In this document: piece after piece, positions 8,301 through 15,540 of the stretch
Position numbering within the stretch: position 1 is the first letter of the stretch
Layout of the letters: the number at the start of each line of letters is the position of its first letter
From: a bacterium
Lineage (GTDB): Bacteria; Verrucomicrobiota; Verrucomicrobiia; Limisphaerales; J093
Reading direction: 5' to 3'
Length of the DNA: 64,000 bases
NCBI GenBank assembly: GCA_021780105.1
Contig: JAJXZJ010000046.1
Location: 186,001-250,000, forward strand
Made by a program: the position numbers and the translations under genes
The notes under the pieces: generated by a model
What the model was told of the DNA's origin: nothing
What the model saw: only the letters and a program-made list of their open reading frames with translations
The model's database searches: none

Positions 8301-10513
8301 ACCGGCTCGAAGTTGTCGCACGCGTAAAGCACCCAGTCCGCGTCCGCCGGCAGACCCAGCACGGCTTGGCCCTGGTCGTCGCCGAATTCGTCCCACAGCG
8401 CGAGCCGGTAGTTGTGCTTGTCCTGGTAAAGCGTGCTGGAGCCGCGGATGCTGATGCCGGCGCGCACGCTCAACGTGGGCGGGTTCGTCAGCGAAGTCCG
8501 GCCCGCGCCCGGATCGAAGACGGCGAAGTTGGCGAACTGCCGCCGGCCGGAAGGCACCGCGCCGCCTTTGAAATTGTAAAGGACCAGCAGCGGCAGGTTG
8601 GAGGTGAAGTTGGTGACGTTGTCACTCAACGCCAGATAGGTTTCGCTGTGCGGCGCCCCCGGCAGCAGCCCCGGCACGAAGGCGCGGGCGCGGACCTGCA
8701 CGCTGTTGGAAATGACCAGCGCACTGGTGAACACCGGCGACAGCTCCGTCGGCAGATTCGTGCCCAGTTCGTAGTGAATGACCGCGTTGGTCGCCGGCGT
8801 GCTCAGCGCCAGGGCAAACGGCGTCACGAACGTGCTGCCGGTTTGCGAGAACTTCACATCCGGCGCAAACCCCGCTCCGCCGATGGCGTTGGGCGCGCCC
8901 GGCGTCGGCGTCGGGAAATACAGCAACAGGTTTGGGCTCGCGCGGTCCCGGCCGTAGGAAACGTCGGCCGATTGTGCCGGGTAGCTCAACGCGGAAACCA
9001 GATTGGTCTGCGCGTCCGACAAGGCGAGGTAGCCGCCCGCCTTCGGGAGCGTGAAATCCGTGTGCAGCGGCGCGGCGGCATTCGTGCGGTTTTTGCCCGA
9101 AGCAAACACGATCAGGTATTGATTCGGCAGCAGGCTGACCGCAGGAAACCGCCATTGCGCGGGCTGCGTGGCGGCGTCGCTGAAAAACCAGCCGTTCAGG
9201 TTCACGGTCGCGTCGCTGCCGTTGAACAATTCGATCCAGTCCGAGCTGTCGCCATCCTCATCGCGCAGCGTCTTTTTGTTGTCCGCCATGATTTCGTTGA
9301 TCATGACCGCGGTGACCGCCGTTTCGGGATTGAGCGTGTAATTCCAACCAGAACCGGTGAAGGCGTTGGGCGGGACGGCGAGGTCCTGGATGCCGTGGTT
9401 CGGACTCCACGCCACCTGCACGACGCCCGTTGCTGGCTGCGGAAATGCGAAGAGATAGTCCGTGCCGGTCACGGCGGTGAGGTTCGTCGCCGGGCGGCCG
9501 TTCACCAGCAAGTCGCCGGCGTCCACGCCGGTCACGTTCTTGTTGAACATCACTTCGATCTGCGTCAGCGCCGAAACCAGCGTGCCGGCGGGCGGCTCAA
9601 CGGTGGTCACCGCGGGAGGCGTGGTGTCGGGGACGCCGCCCGAGGCAATCGTGGTGATGACGACGTTGTCCAGATGCGTGTTTTCGTTGGCGCCGCCGGT
9701 GCGGCCGGCGACGACGAACCGGCCCGGTCCGGGGCTGAAATTGACGGCGGCGTGGTCAAGCAGCGTCGCGCCTTTCCAGACCACCGTCAGTTGCGAGTTG
9801 GTGCTCAACTCGACGTGCAGGTGCGCCCAGCAAAGGCCGGCCGGATTGCCGGTGTTCTGGCCGTCGTAGGGTCCGGTCTGAATGCTGTTGGCGTCGGTGC
9901 AGGCGTTTTGGCCCGCCGGGTCGGCAGCGTTGACGCCGTTTTCGTCCGGCATGGCGTATTCAAGAATCGTCTGGTTGTCCACGCGCACGATTACGCCCTC
10001 GATGTCGCTGCCGTCGGGGAGGGGGTTGCCCGCCCACGTGTCGAAGGCGATGGCAATGCCGGAGGCAACGCCGTCTTCCGCCTGGCCGGGCACGGCGAAG
10101 TCGTTGATTGGGTCGGTGCCGGCGAGCATATCCTGCACGACCATGTCACTGGTGTGGACGAAATTGATGCTGAAACCGTCGGCCGGCCGGCCGCTGGTCG
10201 GATTGCCCACGCGCAAGTCCGCGTCGAACGTGAATCCTTCGACGACCTGGTTCGGGTCCAGGTCCGGAAACATCACCGCTGCGTCCGTGCCGCTGACGGC
10301 ATCCAGCAGGGCGAGATAACCATCGTTGGCGCCGCCGCTGGCTCCGCCCGCGGAGCGCCAGGCGGGGTAGCCGGCCGAGCCAATCATCGCAATGCCCGCC
10401 TTGGCCGGGTCGGCGTTGAAATTAAACGTCGCTGAGCTGGCCAGACACGTGGCGGCTCCCAGCCCCAGCGCCATCAACCGGACCAACCAGACATCGGTTC
10501 CACGAATACGCAT
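5333..10513 (-). CDS. Giant secreted lamin-tail/CotH-kinase protein
   Basis: A 1726-residue exported protein. After a signal peptide (about residues 1-28) comes a lectin-like beta-sandwich (to about 280), a Big_5-type Ig-like domain (PPAVTTVEPPAGTLVS), a first lamin-tail domain (VMINEIMADN, SDWIELFNGS), a chitobiase-C-like domain, a CotH-type kinase region (GISIRGSSTLYQDKHNYRL, then LLGIDRPPAGEG, WIDHHILN and FGPLWDFDRSLGST), a second chitobiase-C-like domain, and further lamin-tail domains (ALRITEIMYHDA, VLVNEALADPD, VVINELMFNP). The last 70 residues form a small module ending in FYLLV. CotH proteins in spores phosphorylate serines on coat proteins; here the partner is unknown. ATG at 10513 was chosen over GTG at 10522 because AGGTGA lies correctly upstream of it. 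Confidence 0.9.
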   Translation of the reverse strand: MRIRGTDVWLVRLMALGLGAATCLASSATFNFNADPAKAGIAMIGSAGYPAWRSAGGASGGANDGYLALLDAVSGTDAAVMFPDLDPNQVVEGFTFDADLRVGNPTSGRPADGFSINFVHTSDMVVQDMLAGTDPINDFAVPGQAEDGVASGIAIAFDTWAGNPLPDGSDIEGVIVRVDNQTILEYAMPDENGVNAADPAGQNACTDANSIQTGPYDGQNTGNPAGLCWAHLHVELSTNSQLTVVWKGATLLDHAAVNFSPGPGRFVVAGRTGGANENTHLDNVVITTIASGGVPDTTPPAVTTVEPPAGTLVSALTQIEVMFNKNVTGVDAGDLLVNGRPATNLTAVTGTDYLFAFPQPATGVVQVAWSPNHGIQDLAVPPNAFTGSGWNYTLNPETAVTAVMINEIMADNKKTLRDEDGDSSDWIELFNGSDATVNLNGWFFSDAATQPAQWRFPAVSLLPNQYLIVFASGKNRTNAAAPLHTDFTLPKAGGYLALSDAQTNLVSALSYPAQSADVSYGRDRASPNLLLYFPTPTPGAPNAIGGAGFAPDVKFSQTGSTFVTPFALALSTPATNAVIHYELGTNLPTELSPVFTSALVISNSVQVRARAFVPGLLPGAPHSETYLALSDNVTNFTSNLPLLVLYNFKGGAVPSGRRQFANFAVFDPGAGRTSLTNPPTLSVRAGISIRGSSTLYQDKHNYRLALWDEFGDDQGQAVLGLPADADWVLYACDNFEPVLIHNPFMHDLSRTIGRYSSRVRLVEVFVNVAGGPLNRANYNGVYVLEEKIKISPDRVNIDKLQPEQATPPLVTGGYLLGIDRPPAGEGQIYAAAQGINSEDPKYVELTQPQRQAQWQYINAYLNNFYATLEAPNFADPVNGYAQFVDVDSWIDHHILNTLAFNVDALRLSTFFYKPRDGKLTFGPLWDFDRSLGSTDGRDTNPRVWQSQVPDYGTDMFHYPWWDRLFLDIDFWQKWIDRWEELRRGPFALTNLYAEVDGLTGQLREAEAREIVRWPGFTTPRGGSYQWEIDHMKSWLSNRVDFIDTNFVAAPAISLPGGPINGWVSVSLSGPAKATIFYTADGSDPRQRGGGILPAAIPYTGPFYVTRNERIVARAYDPSHRNLTGTAANPPLSSPWSGPVAATYTLTTPALRITEIMYHDAPPPAGDTNDVENFSYLELQNTGTTPLNLIGFSLTGGIQFTFTAASGVTNLPAGGYVLVVKNTAAFLSRHPGATNIAGEYTGSLSNAGDQLVLTGPMQEPILDFTFNNNWYPITDGLGFSLVPTDVNAPADAWSSAANWRVSGELHGSPGATDAPPRAFPTVLVNEALADPDTSQQDSVELFNPTDTPADIGGWFLSDDFQTPLKYRIPDHTIVPTNGFVVLTAAQFGAGTNGFGLSRLGDSAHLFSGNGTNITGYTHGFKFGASRKGVSFGRSVTSDSLEHFVAQLRPTLGAPNAGPVVGPVVINELMFNPPLLGTNNNTLDEFIELRNISTRPVPLFDTAAPTNTWQLGDGVTFTFPTGATLPAGGYALVVNFDPASSPVQLALFCAKYNVDAATPIGGPYTGNLANEGESVGLYEPGKPETASDPQPGQVPHVLVDQVEYRNQAPWPTNADGTGFSLQRIDSSAFGDEPANWQAAAPTAGADNPPAPLTDLRFDAAELIGGVTHLHFQALAGRTYSVLFREQVADGAWQKLVDVPAPTTNTEEDISDPATAATRFYLLVSPAQP

Positions 10514-10819
10514 AGAAGTCACCTGTCAGCCCCGCCTGTCTCAGACAGGACCGGATGCACCGCCAGCCTCCAGTCACCGTCACATTAGATTGCGGGTCAA
10601 CACGGCCGGAGTATTCATTTTTCTGTTTTGGAAGCAATTTCTTTACCAGTTCTTGATTGCGCTGGCCGGGCAGAAGCTCGGCCCGGCGGCACCGCCGCGC
10701 CGCCCTACCATTAAAATTCCGCAAATCAGGACACTACCGCTGGCCGGCTTGCCAAGCGGCCGGGCCGTGCTTTACTTCGGCTCGAACGGATGGTTGCCGC
10801 CAAGTCCTGATGCCTGACC
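10514..10819. other. Divergent intergenic region (306 bases)
   Basis: Lies between the giant CotH gene (minus) and the zincin gene (plus), so it should carry promoters in both directions. The stretch at about 10600-10650 is AT-rich relative to the surroundings. The only clear structure is the palindrome at 10535-10549. No gene-like frame was found; the overlapping long frames have random composition. Confidence 0.5.
10535..10549. promoter_or_regulatory. Perfect 15-base palindrome upstream of CotH gene
   Basis: CCTGTCT-C-AGACAGG is an exact inverted repeat with 7-base arms around a single central base, 22 bases upstream of the start of the giant CotH gene. Size and position fit either an operator for a dimeric regulator or a small hairpin in the 5' leader. 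No known regulator was matched to this sequence. Confidence 0.35.
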
Positions 10820-11197
10820 ATGAATGCCGCCTGGCCCCGTCTTTTGCGCGTCGCCGAAAGCGAAGTCCACGACACACTGCACCGGTTGCCGGCGCGTTTG
10901 CGCGTGGCGGCCGGGCCGCTGCCGGTGACTTACGAGCGTGTTCCGAACGCGGCGATCCTGGCCGACGGTTTTGAGCCGGATTTGCTGGGTCTGTTTGTCG
11001 GCAATGCGTTTGACGAGGAAGCATCCGGCGCGCTGGACGTGCCGCCGCAGATTCTGCTCTTTCTCGAAAACATTTGGGACTTCGCCGAGGGCGACGAGGC
11101 GGTGTATCGCGAAGAAGTCCGCACGACCTATCTCCACGAACTCGGACACTACCTCGGCCTCGACGAACTGGACCTGGAGGAACGCGGGCTGGAGTAG
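10820..11197 (+). CDS. Zincin-like metallopeptidase (PF06262 type)
   Basis: A 125-residue protein ending in the zinc-binding signature YLHELGHYLGLDELDLEERG, where the HExxH motif gives two histidine ligands and the glutamate the catalytic base. Size and motif position match the small minimal gluzincin family PF06262 (formerly DUF1025), cytoplasmic proteins of unknown substrate. The N-terminal part is a helical segment (LLRVAESEVHDTLHRLP), as in the family. The ATG at 10820 is the only start consistent with that segment. It converges with the threonine aldolase gene, 24 bases apart. Confidence 0.85.
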   Translation: MNAAWPRLLRVAESEVHDTLHRLPARLRVAAGPLPVTYERVPNAAILADGFEPDLLGLFVGNAFDEEASGALDVPPQILLFLENIWDFAEGDEAVYREEVRTTYLHELGHYLGLDELDLEERGLE

Positions 11198-11221
11198 CCG
11201 CCGGCCGGCGCATCGTCGCCG

Positions 11222-12319
11222 TCAATGCAGCTTGCGGCTGTTGAGGGCGGTGACGTCCACGTTCTTGGGCGCCTCGACCAGCAGCCGTTTCACGTCGGCG
11301 ACAAAGCGCTGCACATCCTGTTCACTCGTGTCCCACGCGCACATCAGCCGCGAGCCGCCCTGGCCGATGAAGGTGTAAAACTTCCAGCCCACCGCGCGCA
11401 ACGCGACGATCAGGAACGGCGGCATCTCGGCGAAGACGGCGTTCGCCTGGCGCGGGAACAGAATCTTGATCTCCGGAAGGCGCGCCAGCTCGTCGTGGAG
11501 CAACCGCGCCATCGCGTTGGCGTGGGTGGCGTGCCGCCGCCAGGCGCCGTCCTGCAACATGCCGACCCACGGCGCGGACATGAACCGCATTTTCGAGCAA
11601 AGCTGACCGGCCTGCTTGCAGCGGTAGTCGAATTCCGCCGCCAGGTCGCGGTTGAAGAACACCACGGCGTCGCCCACGTGCGTGCCGTTCTTCGTGCCGC
11701 CGAAACACAGCACGTCCACGCCCGCCTGCCAGGTGATTTCCTTGGGCTTCACATCGAGCGAGGCCACGGCATTCGCAAAGCGTGCGCCATCCATGTGCAG
11801 TTTCAGCCCGAACTGCCGCGTTTTGGCCCAGATCGCCTTTAGTTCCTCGACCGTGTAAACCGTGCCCAGCTCGGTGGCCTGGGTGACGCTCACCGCCCGC
11901 GGCTTCGGATAATGAATGTCCGTCCGCTTGGTCACCATCCGTTCGATGCCGGCGGGATCAATCTTGCCGTCGGCGCCGGGAATCTGGAGCACCTTCATCC
12001 CGTTCGAGAAAAACTCCGGCGCGCCGCATTCGTCGGTTTCCACGTGCGCGGTCTCGTGGCAGAGAATGCCGTGGTAAGACTGGCCCAGCGACGCCAGTGA
12101 GAGCGAGTTCGCCGCCGTGCCGTTGAAGACGAAAAACACCTCGCACTCCATCTCGAAAACCTCGCGGATGAGGTCCGCGGCGCGCGCGGTCCAGGGATCG
12201 TCGCCGTAGCCGACGGCGTGGCCGCGGTTGGCTTCTTCGAGGGCGGCCCAGGCTTCGGGACAAATGCCGGCGTAATTGTCGCTGGCGAAGTGACGACGGA
12301 TTTCCAAGTGATTGCTCAT
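11222..12319 (-). CDS. Low-specificity threonine aldolase
   Basis: A 365-residue PLP-dependent enzyme of fold type I that cleaves L-threonine or L-allo-threonine to glycine and acetaldehyde. Family features: the opening HFASDNYAGICPEA, the cofactor-pocket ETAHVETDECGAPE, LHMDGARFANA, and CFGGTKNGTHVG with the lysine expected to form the Schiff base. Length matches the beta-eliminating lyase/threonine aldolase family. The start at 12319 (MSNHLEIRRH) was chosen; the open frame extends 51 codons further but overlaps the divergent HD-domain gene region and has random composition. It stands alone, divergent from the HD gene. Confidence 0.9.
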   Translation of the reverse strand: MSNHLEIRRHFASDNYAGICPEAWAALEEANRGHAVGYGDDPWTARAADLIREVFEMECEVFFVFNGTAANSLSLASLGQSYHGILCHETAHVETDECGAPEFFSNGMKVLQIPGADGKIDPAGIERMVTKRTDIHYPKPRAVSVTQATELGTVYTVEELKAIWAKTRQFGLKLHMDGARFANAVASLDVKPKEITWQAGVDVLCFGGTKNGTHVGDAVVFFNRDLAAEFDYRCKQAGQLCSKMRFMSAPWVGMLQDGAWRRHATHANAMARLLHDELARLPEIKILFPRQANAVFAEMPPFLIVALRAVGWKFYTFIGQGGSRLMCAWDTSEQDVQRFVADVKRLLVEAPKNVDVTALNSRKLH

Positions 12320-12470
12320 GATCAATTCGCAAAAACGGCCCGGAGTCTGCGCCGCCGCCGCCGGGCTGGCGAGCACTTTGCGGTCGTCGGAAGAAGCGGA
12401 TTGCGGCGGCCGCGGAAGTCCGCGACGTTCCGGCATTGGAAAACGCCTCGTTCCCGGCCATGCTCGCGCC

Positions 12471-13079
12471 ATGAGGCAAGCCGGTTATCGCCAGGCGATC
12501 GAGGATTACATCCGCGCAAACGCGCAACCGCCGGACAAGTTCAGCCACCAACCGCGGCTGTATCAACTGGCGCGGCGGTTGGCTGGCGACCGGCCGTTCG
12601 ACGACGACGTGCTGCACGCCGCGGCGTGGCTGCACGATCTGGGCGTGTTCGTCGGCCACCGGCCGGAGGACGTTGCCGCGCTGGCCGTGTGGGACCACGT
12701 GGCCTACGCGGTGAAAATGGTGCCGCCGTTGCTGGAGCAGTGGGGATTTCCCGCCGGCAGAATTCCGGCCGTGCTCGAAGTCATCCGCACGCATCTGCCG
12801 TCGGCGAGGCCGACGTGCTTCGAAGGCACGCTGATGCGCGACGCGGACCTGCTGGAGCAGCTTGGCGCCGTCGCGATTCTGCGCACGGTCAGCAAAGTGG
12901 GGCGGGACACGCGCTTCGTGCGCTTTGCCGACGCGTTGCGCGTGCTGCGCCGGAACGCGGAGCAACTGCCTGCGCTGCTGGAACTGGACACCGCACGCCA
13001 TTTGGCCGAGCCGCGCGTGGCGGTGTTGCGCACTTTCCTCGTGACGGCGGAAACCGAGGCGGCCGGGATTGAATTCTAG
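12471..13079 (+). CDS. HD domain phosphohydrolase-like protein
   Basis: A 202-residue protein with a metal-binding HD signature, AAAWLHDLGVFVGH, and downstream conserved VLEVIRTHLP and MRDADLLEQLG, which supply further histidine and aspartate ligands. HD proteins hydrolyse phosphate esters in nucleotides or signalling molecules; the substrate here cannot be named. The start at 12471 (MRQAGYRQA) gives the normal helical N-terminus; upstream in-frame codons run into the promoter region shared with the divergent threonine aldolase gene. It converges with the isomerase-like gene. Confidence 0.8.
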   Translation: MRQAGYRQAIEDYIRANAQPPDKFSHQPRLYQLARRLAGDRPFDDDVLHAAAWLHDLGVFVGHRPEDVAALAVWDHVAYAVKMVPPLLEQWGFPAGRIPAVLEVIRTHLPSARPTCFEGTLMRDADLLEQLGAVAILRTVSKVGRDTRFVRFADALRVLRRNAEQLPALLELDTARHLAEPRVAVLRTFLVTAETEAAGIEF

Positions 13080-13097
13080 CCGGCTGGCAACGGCGAC

Positions 13098-14000
13098 TTA
13101 AAGCGCCAGAATGCGGTCCAGTTTTTCGGCAATCTGGTGCAGCCGGGCGGCCGGTTCCACACCGGGCGGCGTGTAGGCGGGTTCGGCAATCGCCCAGCCT
13201 TTGTAGCCCACGTCGTCCAGTGCTTTCATGATGGCCGGCCAGTCGTTGTCGCCGTCGAGATAGTCGGCGTTGAAGCCGGCCCAGAGGCCCTCCTTCTCCA
13301 TTTTCTTTTTGCTGAATTCCTTGAAGTGGAGGTTCTGCGCCCGCTTGTCGAGGATGCGAATCCACTGGTCGGCCCAGCCATAGCGGCCCACGTTGCCGAT
13401 GTCGAACCACCAGCCCACCGCCTGGCTGTTAAACGAATCCACGTAATACCGGGCCTCCATGGGGCTGAGGATGAAATTATTCCAGACGTTTTCGAACGCG
13501 ATTTGCATGCCCAGATCCTCCGCCAGCGGGATCGCCTTGCGAATTTCCGCCTGCGACCGTTCCCACGCATCCGCATAGCCGATCTTCTCGTTGACGACCC
13601 CCGGCACCAGCAACACCGCCGTGGCGCCGTAGGCCTTGGCATCGCGCAGGGATTGGTTGAGACCCTCGAGGCCGGCGGCGCGCACGGCGGGGTCAGGATC
13701 GCTGAGCGGTTTGCCCCAGTGAACGGAGTCGCAGACGCTGGGCACGAGCACGCCGGTCGCGTCGCGCGCTTTGAGCACGTCGGTCTGGTTCATTCCGCTG
13801 TCCATCTGGATGCCGTCCAAGCCGGCGTCCTTGGCCATCTTGAACTTGTCCAGCACGGTGCCCTTGCCGCCGATGCCGCCCCACATGATGCCCTTTTTCC
13901 AAGGGCGTTTGTCGGCGGCGAGCGCGGCGGGTGTGAGTGCCGTGGCAGCGAGGGCGCCGCCCGCGGCCTTCAGAAAATCGCGACGATTGACGGGGTTCAT
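13098..14000 (-). CDS. Tat-exported sugar-phosphate isomerase/epimerase-like protein
   Basis: A 300-residue TIM-barrel protein of the xylose isomerase-like/AP endonuclease 2 superfamily. It begins with a twin-arginine signal (VNRRDFLKAAGG) followed by an Ala-rich hydrophobic stretch, so it is probably exported folded to the periplasm. Barrel motifs include IAFENVWNNF, WWFDIGNVGRYG and LHFKEFSKKK, supplying the usual metal-binding Glu, Asp and His. Start at 14000 (MNPVNRRDF) is preferred; another ATG at 14018 is possible. The gene follows the Gfo/Idh oxidoreductase gene after 45 bases on the same strand and is probably co-transcribed, the common pairing for exported sugar oxidation in this phylum. 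Confidence 0.85.
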   Translation of the reverse strand: MNPVNRRDFLKAAGGALAATALTPAALAADKRPWKKGIMWGGIGGKGTVLDKFKMAKDAGLDGIQMDSGMNQTDVLKARDATGVLVPSVCDSVHWGKPLSDPDPAVRAAGLEGLNQSLRDAKAYGATAVLLVPGVVNEKIGYADAWERSQAEIRKAIPLAEDLGMQIAFENVWNNFILSPMEARYYVDSFNSQAVGWWFDIGNVGRYGWADQWIRILDKRAQNLHFKEFSKKKMEKEGLWAGFNADYLDGDNDWPAIMKALDDVGYKGWAIAEPAYTPPGVEPAARLHQIAEKLDRILAL

Positions 14001-14045
14001 GGCGGGAGTTCCGTTCATTTGAGATTCAAAACGCAGCGCCTTGGT

Positions 14046-15365
14046 TTAGACGAAGGCTGTGCGGCCCGGCACCGCCATCGGCCGGATGGGCAACTGGCCG
14101 TCCCATTTCAAGTCGTCGGGCACCAGCTTGTCCTCCGACTTCAGAATCTGGTCCCACGTCAGTTCGGCGCCCGTGTAGGCCGCGGTGCGGCCCATGAGCG
14201 CCATGAGCGTGCTGTGGGCCATCCATTCGCCGTCGTTGATCACGTCGCCGCTGCGGATGGAGGCGAACAGTTCGTTGTGCTCGTTCTGATACATGTGCGC
14301 GCCGGGGTTCGGGCCTTTGAACCGCCACGGCTTGGCGCCGCGGATGGTGGGCGCGTTCCAGCCGCCGGTGCCGACGCCGGTTGAGCCAATTACGTAATCC
14401 GAATTGTCGCTGTAGCAGTTGCTGATCTGGCGCTGGGCCATGAAGGCGCGCACGCCGTTTTCGTATTCGAAGAACACGTCAATGTGGTCGTAAATGTTGC
14501 CCTCGTGGTTGGGAATCTGCCGGCCGCCGGTGGCCACGGCCTTGATGGGCAGCGCGCCGTTCATTGCCCAGGCGATCTTGTCAATGCTGTGGCAGGCCTG
14601 CTCCACCAGACCGTCGCCGGAGAGCCACACGAAATTATACCAGTTGCGCAGTTGCCACTCGACGTCGCTCATGCCGGCGGGCCGGGTGTCGGCGGGCGGC
14701 ATGGGCTTCACCGGCCCGGTGAGGTAGGTGGCATAGACCGCCCGCACCTCGCCGAGCTGGCCGTCGTGGATGCGTTGGTAGAAATCCCGGCACGCCTCGT
14801 CGTGGCGCCAGCAGAAGCCCGCCACCAGCGCCAGTTTCTTTTCCTTGGCGGCGGCACCGGAGGCCAGCACCGAGCGCAAGCCGGGCACGTCCGTGGCCAT
14901 CGGTTTTTCGCAGAAAATGTGTTTGCCCGCGTCCACCGCCGCCTTCAGGTGCAGCGGCCGGAACCCCGGCGGCGTGGCCAGCAACACCACATCCACGCCA
15001 CTGGACAGGACTTTCTGGTAGGCGTCCAGGCCGACGAACGTCGTGTCCGGCGTCACGGTGATGCGTTCCTTGAGGGCCGGGTCGCCGCGCAGCGAACCCA
15101 GCGAGTTGCGCGCCTGCGATTCGAGGATGTCGCCGACGGCGCTCAGGACCACGTTTTTATCCGCGTTCAACGCCTGGCTGGCGGCGCCGGTGCCGCGGCC
15201 GCCACAGCCGATCAGCCCCACTTTGAGCGTGTCGCTGTTCGCGGCGAACGCTTTTTCAGGAAACGCCAGGTGGGCGGCAAAGGCCGCGCCGAGCGTGGCG
15301 GCGGTGGAGGTTTTGAGGAATTCACGGCGCGTCGTGGCCAGAGCGGGCTTGGTGTCAGCTTTCAT
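14046..15365 (-). CDS. Tat-exported Gfo/Idh/MocA oxidoreductase
   Basis: A 439-residue NAD(P)-dependent oxidoreductase. The N-terminus is a twin-arginine signal (TTRREFLKTSTAAT) with cleavage expected after AFA. The Rossmann fold follows with VGLIGCGGRGTGAASQAL, and the family lysine lies in HIFCEKPMATD. The C-terminal domain contains DHIDVFFEYENG and ends in TAYTGAELTWDQILKS, as in the exported bacterial branch. Substrate is probably a sugar or cyclitol; it cannot be specified. First gene of a two-gene unit with the isomerase-like gene. The start at 15365 is the only ATG giving the complete RR motif. Confidence 0.92.
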   Translation of the reverse strand: MKADTKPALATTRREFLKTSTAATLGAAFAAHLAFPEKAFAANSDTLKVGLIGCGGRGTGAASQALNADKNVVLSAVGDILESQARNSLGSLRGDPALKERITVTPDTTFVGLDAYQKVLSSGVDVVLLATPPGFRPLHLKAAVDAGKHIFCEKPMATDVPGLRSVLASGAAAKEKKLALVAGFCWRHDEACRDFYQRIHDGQLGEVRAVYATYLTGPVKPMPPADTRPAGMSDVEWQLRNWYNFVWLSGDGLVEQACHSIDKIAWAMNGALPIKAVATGGRQIPNHEGNIYDHIDVFFEYENGVRAFMAQRQISNCYSDNSDYVIGSTGVGTGGWNAPTIRGAKPWRFKGPNPGAHMYQNEHNELFASIRSGDVINDGEWMAHSTLMALMGRTAAYTGAELTWDQILKSEDKLVPDDLKWDGQLPIRPMAVPGRTAFV

Positions 15366-15465
15366 CGCAATTTCAAGGTTTATGTTGCCCGCAGTTAAGG
15401 CCCGGGGCGTTGGGCCGTCAAGTCCGGGGCCGGGGCGCGGTGCAGCGGCGAGCTAGGAAGCGCGG

Positions 15466-15489
15466 CGATTTTCCGCCGCGATTTTCCGC
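15466..15489. repeat. Tandem 11-base direct repeat, with overlapping hairpin
   Basis: CGATTTTCCGC occurs twice, at 15466-15476 and 15479-15489, with a 13-base period. The same stretch also forms a 7-base stem (CGCGGCG at 15461-15467 pairing with CGCCGCG at 15474-15480) followed by ATTTT. It sits between the divergent oxidoreductase and asparagine-synthase-like genes, 52 bases before the latter. It could be a pair of regulator half-sites or an attenuator-like hairpin; nothing in the sequence decides. Confidence 0.35.
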
Positions 15490-15540
15490 TTTGCCCGGTC
15501 CCGCCATGCGTTATGCTGCCGGCAACAAAAGCCAGAACGT

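Noticed and set aside
7598-10435. 945-codon open frame on the plus strand
   Set aside because: Antisense shadow of the LTD/CotH gene; composition dominated by Arg, Val and Gly with no recognisable motif.
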